Origin: JARBAU01 sp029237525
GTDB lineage: Archaea > Thermoproteota > Nitrososphaeria > Nitrososphaerales > Nitrososphaeraceae
Direction: 5' to 3'
DNA: 10,270 bases
Assembly (NCBI GenBank): GCA_036555705.1
Contig: DATBKT010000229.1
Span: 1 to 10,270, forward strand
The notes beneath the pieces are model-generated. The model saw only the letters and a list, made by a program, of their open reading frames with translations. It had not been told where the DNA came from and ran no database searches. This document shows positions 7,326-10,270 of this stretch, one piece after another. The translations under genes and the position numbers were made by a program. How positions within the stretch are numbered: the first letter of the stretch is position 1; every line of letters begins with the position of its first letter.

Positions 7326-8137
7326 CAGTATACTTTCTTCTAATATATAAGAATCTCAGCATAATTTTTCGGAAGGAGCCAAATTGGTTTACTTATACTG
7401 CTCTTTACTTATTTCTGATAAACCTGCAAGAAAAAACATCGGCAGGCACAGTAAAAGTTCCGACAATATTGAAGAGCAAAGATTGTATTTCTCTGTTCAT
7501 GTCATTGACTATCTGTGGAAATTCAACTGATTCATTCTATTGGAAGCAAAGCACCACTCTCAGTTCCAATTACATCAATCTGCCTATTGGAGCAGATATG
7601 TTTAATGCTATTATAGTTGATATAATAAATACAAGTTATTGGTCCAGATAAGAATATGAGCTACATATACAAGATCCGTCTAACTACTCTATCCGAATAA
7701 AAGCTAGCAATGAGAGCAAAGAATACGCTATTTACAAATAACAGTTTCAATTAAATAAAAGTAAAATACTCGAAGCCAAGTACTATAAGTAGATTGCAAA
7801 TTTATACTTAGAAAGCGTCGCAAATTTACTTACGTTTTTGAAGCTAGACAGTTTGCTATCTTTTTTAGACAACCAACTGAATGTAAATATTATTTTGGTG
7901 TCTACTATAATTCCCTTTGAATCTCAAGTTTGTGATTTTCTTTTTATAGAGAAATTCGAATCTACTAACATCTACTAACACAATCATTAATGTACTTGTA
8001 TACTTGTATAATCTCTGTATTCAGTTGGAAAAAATATCATTTATTTTGATCGAATTACGATTTTTAACTGCTGAACAATATTTATCAAGAGCCAGTATCC
8101 GGCTTCTTTATACTCTGTTTTGAGTTATATATACTGC
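7326..8137. other. 810-bp intergenic region with no supported gene
   Basis: Short open frames exist, for example 60 codons at 7469-7651 (plus) and a shorter TTG-started frame at about 7384-7530 after GGAAGGAG, but neither has convincing composition or motifs. Base composition is strongly AT-rich, especially beyond 7740. Small tandem repeats lie at 7961-8008, and alternating TA tracts at about 8125-8148 lie at the end of the HTH gene. It could be decayed coding sequence or hold an unrecognised small RNA. Confidence 0.5.
7961..8008 (+). repeat. Two short tandem duplications
   Basis: The 10-mer TCTACTAACA occurs twice head to tail (7961-7980), and 12 bases later the 8-mer TACTTGTA occurs twice head to tail (7993-8008). 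They probably reflect replication slippage in AT-rich spacer DNA and have no evident function. Confidence 0.8.
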
Positions 8138-8977
8138 CTATATATATTTATTTATGTCAAAAGGAGTGTAACGTCTACGGTCTCTCATGATTTTTATAAC
8201 ATCTGGATAAATGCCCACGTGTTGTCGAAATTCTTTCATCAAATCATCTAATTCTTTCGGAACTGTATGTACATCCAATCTCTTGTTAACTATATCTACC
8301 TGCTCCGTAGGAATCATCTGTTCATATTTCATCTTATGCAGTTCATGGCTCTTAGCAGTTATCTCATTTTCTGAGGAATCTCTCTCCTTTGTTATCACTC
8401 CTAATTCCCTTTCTGTTTCTGCAAGCTTTTCTGCTACAGGCCTTTTTTTCTCATAATCCGAGAGAATATCCATAGTTACTTCCTTTTCTTTTAGCAAATC
8501 GTCTTTCTCCGACTCCAAATCAGATACCTTCTCTATGATTCCATATAGTTCCTCTTTTTTCTGTAAGACATATTCAGGAAGATTATCAATAGACACATCT
8601 AAATTATTTGAAATAATTGATATCTTGAATATAAGATTAATAAATTCATTAACATCCAGACTACGCTTAAAGCAATGAATCTCAATTTTTTCAATAAATG
8701 ATTCAATCTGTTCTTCGTTCAAGCCATTGTCTTCCAATATCCTTTTTAGCCTGATTGAAGAAGCTGCGAGGTTTAAATTCATACCTTCATTTTTAATAAT
8801 TACGGCAACTTCTCTTAAAAGATCAAAATCTGGATCGTTTGGTCTACATTCTTTAACTATAGAACTCACTGTCCCTGCCCCAATATCTACTTCGTTTGCG
8901 ATTTGATCTCTGGGAAGGCCTTTAAGCCACAGCCTAATGACTTCCTTTTTTATTGAAGGATGAGTTTTGCTGCCCAA
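8138..8977 (-). CDS. HTH DNA-binding protein with long coiled coil
   Basis: The 279-aa protein begins with a homeodomain- or resolvase-like helix-turn-helix (about 8-43): IRLWLKGLPRDQIANEVDIG followed by the recognition helix AGTVSSIVKEC. A helical middle part (about 50-137) follows, then a long charged coiled coil (about 138-220) and a basic end (RDRRRY, 265-270). The HTH resembles those of transposases and resolvases, but no catalytic domain is present. Proteins with this layout are, to my recollection, a repeated uncharacterised family in Nitrososphaerales. A DNA-bound dimer or oligomer is likely. TTG at 8977 is the only usable start after the stop at 8984-8986, and it fits the TATA box at 9009-9017. 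It is divergent from the SDR gene, with an array of 11-bp repeats between them. Target and effect are unknown. Confidence 0.82.
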   Translation of the reverse strand: MGSKTHPSIKKEVIRLWLKGLPRDQIANEVDIGAGTVSSIVKECRPNDPDFDLLREVAVIIKNEGMNLNLAASSIRLKRILEDNGLNEEQIESFIEKIEIHCFKRSLDVNEFINLIFKISIISNNLDVSIDNLPEYVLQKKEELYGIIEKVSDLESEKDDLLKEKEVTMDILSDYEKKRPVAEKLAETERELGVITKERDSSENEITAKSHELHKMKYEQMIPTEQVDIVNKRLDVHTVPKELDDLMKEFRQHVGIYPDVIKIMRDRRRYTPFDINKYI

Positions 8978-9008
8978 TACTCTTCACAAGTAATTTTAGA
9001 TAATTCGA

Positions 9009-9017
9009 TTTATAAAA
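9009..9017 (-). promoter_or_regulatory. TATA box of the HTH gene
   Basis: TTTTATAAA on the minus strand is centred about 36 bases before the TTG start at 8977. With the usual archaeal 25-27 base spacing, transcription would start near 8987, leaving a leader of about 10 bases. Confidence 0.55.
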
Positions 9018-9078
9018 GATCGAAAAAAATCCCATGCTAAAACTGAGTTACGGATGTCAATTCACGCGTATTCCTCTA

Positions 9079-9166
9079 ATGACGAAGTTTTGACCGTCAT
9101 TTGACCGTGATTTGACGCTTATCTGACGGTAGTTCGACGAAATTTTGACCATCAACTGACCATACC
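9079..9166 (+). repeat. Array of eight 11-bp phased repeats
   Basis: Eight units follow each other without gaps, starting at 9079, 9090, 9101, 9112, 9123, 9134, 9145 and 9156. Every unit has GAC at its third to fifth base, so GAC occurs at exact 11-bp steps eight times. The consensus is YTGACSRTNAT. There is a higher-order pattern: 9079-9098 matches 9134-9153 at 16 of 20 bases, a shift of five units. ACCGTCA (9093-9099) and TGACGGT (9124-9130) are perfect inverted matches. One unit per helical turn puts all GAC sites on about the same DNA face, suggesting a binding array for an oligomeric protein. It lies about 90 bp upstream of the inferred HTH transcription start and about 150 bp before the SDR TATA box. 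Confidence 0.9.
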
Positions 9167-9201
9167 ATTTTGGGTTGCGTCGAGTATTTTGATGGAGTAT
9201 T

Positions 9202-9256
9202 ATCCATTGGAATTGGATGAGTCGAAGTTATTTTTTTAGCTTGTTATTGCTAAAAA
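9202..9256 (+). other. Two adjacent hairpins upstream of the SDR gene
   Basis: ATCCA (9202-9206) pairs with TGGAT (9214-9218). TTTTTAGC (9233-9240) pairs perfectly with GCTAAAAA (9249-9256) around the 8-base loop TTGTTATT. They sit between the 11-bp array and the SDR promoter. They could be operator palindromes or a structured transcript end; the AT-rich stem of the second makes chance possible. Confidence 0.4.
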
Positions 9257-9314
9257 TGCATAGTCGTCAAGATTAGCTCAATATTTAGATTAGGATAGTG
9301 AAGAATAGTTACGA

Positions 9315-9321
9315 TATAAAT
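9315..9321 (+). promoter_or_regulatory. TATA box of the SDR gene
   Basis: TATAAAT is centred 33 bases before the TTG start at 9351, predicting transcription from about 9343-9345 and a leader of only 6-8 bases. This spacing supports the TTG start and explains why no Shine-Dalgarno sequence is needed. Confidence 0.6.
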
Positions 9322-9350
9322 GAAGGGTTTTATTACACCAGAACGAAAAT

Positions 9351-10270
9351 TTGGAACTAGAAAATCAAAAGGTCGCTGTTGTCACAGGTAGCTCGTCGGG
9401 TATTGGGCTAGAGACATGTCTCCTCCTAGCACGTAATGGAATTTGCACCTACGCAACAATGAGGGATTTGAATAAGGCCAATTTAATCAAAAAGATGACG
9501 GAAAAGGAAGAGATTCCCCTTAAATTCATTCAAATGAAGGTAAATGAAGACGATTCCGTAATAGGAGCATTTGAAAAAATATTCGATGAAAACAAGAGAA
9601 TTGATTTTTTGGTCAATAACGCCGGTTTCGGCCTCTTTGGTGCTCTAGAAGATCTATTAATCGAGGATATAAAAATACAATTTGAGACAAATTTCTTTGG
9701 TGCCATTAGAACTATCCAGCAAGTGCTTCCCATAATGAGAATTCAAAAGAGTGGAATCATAGTGAATATCTCCTCCCTGGCCGGTTACGTCGGTTTCCCA
9801 ACACAATCCGCATATGTTAGCACAAAGTTTGCGTTGGAGGGACTATGCGAATCACTGGCCTATGAGGTAGAACAGTACGGAATAAAAGTAGTTCTCGTTG
9901 AACCTGGCGTAATTAATACCAAATTTGTAGAGAACATCAGGATCCCAGTTAATACTAGAATGATTTGGTCATCCCTTTTGACAAATTCAGATAGCTCGTC
10001 AACGGAGATCCCCTCAACAAGTAATACGAATTCAAACAGTTCGAACGATAATAAATCTCAGAGAGAAATTACCAAGTATGCCGATTTAGTCAAACGATTT
10101 CTATCTCATTATTATTACGCAGTGAGAAAAGGACCAGATCCTAAACAAGTTGCAGAAATGATTTTTGAGAGCATTAAGATGTCAGTGGCCTCAGCTAACA
10201 GAGGGAATTTCTTTAGATATCCTGTAGGCCAGGATGCAAAGTCCTATTTAGAAGCAAAGATGAAAATGAA
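9351..10270 (+). CDS. Short-chain dehydrogenase/reductase (3' end outside window)
   Basis: The frame runs 306 codons to the window edge without a stop. It is a classical SDR, an NAD(P)-dependent oxidoreductase of alcohols, ketones or sterol/retinol-type substrates. The cofactor motif is VTGSSSGIG (11-19), and Arg in YATMRDLNK after the second strand suggests NADPH. The NNAG motif is at 89-92, the catalytic Ser is Ser142 in NISSLAG, and Tyr155 and Lys159 form YVSTK. VLVEPGVINTKF follows as the usual Pro-Gly segment. A Ser/Asn/Thr-rich, low-complexity insert (about 211-238) lies in the substrate-lid region and is unusual for the family. TTG 9351 is the only start after the in-frame TGA at 9321-9323; the ATG at 9320 is out of frame. 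The substrate cannot be told from sequence. Confidence 0.9.
   Translation, partial: MELENQKVAVVTGSSSGIGLETCLLLARNGICTYATMRDLNKANLIKKMTEKEEIPLKFIQMKVNEDDSVIGAFEKIFDENKRIDFLVNNAGFGLFGALEDLLIEDIKIQFETNFFGAIRTIQQVLPIMRIQKSGIIVNISSLAGYVGFPTQSAYVSTKFALEGLCESLAYEVEQYGIKVVLVEPGVINTKFVENIRIPVNTRMIWSSLLTNSDSSSTEIPSTSNTNSNSSNDNKSQREITKYADLVKRFLSHYYYAVRKGPDPKQVAEMIFESIKMSVASANRGNFFRYPVGQDAKSYLEAKMKM

Larger units (their letters stand above)
8978..9350. other. Divergent intergenic region between HTH and SDR genes
   Basis: This 373-bp spacer separates two divergently transcribed genes. It contains, in order, a TATA box for the HTH gene, an array of eight 11-bp repeats, two hairpins and a TATA box for the SDR gene. 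These parts are described separately. A short open frame on the minus strand overlapping the repeats (about 9104-9214) lacks a supported start or family. Confidence 0.7.

Noticed and set aside
7384..7530. TTG-started frame of about 48 codons following GGAAGGAG
   Set aside because: The purine-rich stretch is a fair ribosome site, but the product shows no recognisable pattern and the genome appears not to rely on such sites.
7469..7651. 60-codon TTG-started frame on the plus strand
   Set aside because: Composition is not convincing, no motif or ribosome site is seen, and the next frame upstream is equally open.
9079..9166. CRISPR array
   Set aside because: Units of 11 bp without spacers and with degenerate sequence do not fit CRISPR repeats, and no cas gene is present.
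9104..9214. Short minus-strand frame reading through the 11-bp array (MDNTPSKYSTQ...)
   Set aside because: Both this and a neighbouring frame are open there; the 11-bp period is not a multiple of three, so the array is better explained as DNA sites than as coding.
9320..9391. ATG at 9320 as the SDR start
   Set aside because: It is in a different frame that stops after about 23 codons, and it overlaps the TATA box.

Overview
The window looks like chromosomal DNA of an ammonia-oxidising archaeon (Nitrososphaerota/Thaumarchaeota, probably Nitrososphaerales of the Nitrosocosmicus/Nitrososphaera kind). This is inferred from AT-rich DNA with long spacers, TATA-like boxes instead of bacterial -35/-10 boxes, few Shine-Dalgarno sites, frequent GTG/TTG starts, Asn/Ser/Thr-rich secreted proteins with many N-glycosylation sequons, a cupredoxin-like secreted protein, an RTX calcium-binding protein with the ending usual in this group, and an HTH plus coiled-coil protein. 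No RNA gene, CRISPR array, transposase or intact mobile element is visible.

Layout. Positions 1-740 hold decayed genes: a secreted GlcG/HbpS-like heme-binding protein broken by several frameshifts and a stop, then a possible DUF4142 remnant. The end of this locus (479-602) recurs as a second decayed copy at 4958-5081. Between the copies, all on the minus strand, lie a membrane-anchored protein with an N,N-dimethylformamidase-type C-terminal domain (786-2300), a 61-aa protein (2652-2837) and a type II NADH dehydrogenase-like flavoprotein (3438-4793). An RTX protein with one frameshift (5207-5684) follows. Next, on the minus strand, come a cupredoxin-like secreted protein (5942-6826), a 90-aa protein (7053-7325), an 810-bp spacer and an HTH/coiled-coil protein (8138-8977). 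A short-chain dehydrogenase starts at 9351 on the plus strand and runs off the window.

The genes are mostly single units separated by spacers of 200-800 bp, so no operon-type system is evident. The themes are cell-surface proteins, redox enzymes and gene decay. The most unusual feature is non-coding: between the divergent HTH and SDR genes, 9079-9166 holds eight consecutive 11-bp units, each with GAC at the same place (consensus YTGACSRTNAT). Such helically phased repeats suggest a cooperative protein-binding array. The HTH protein next to it is the obvious, but unproven, candidate.
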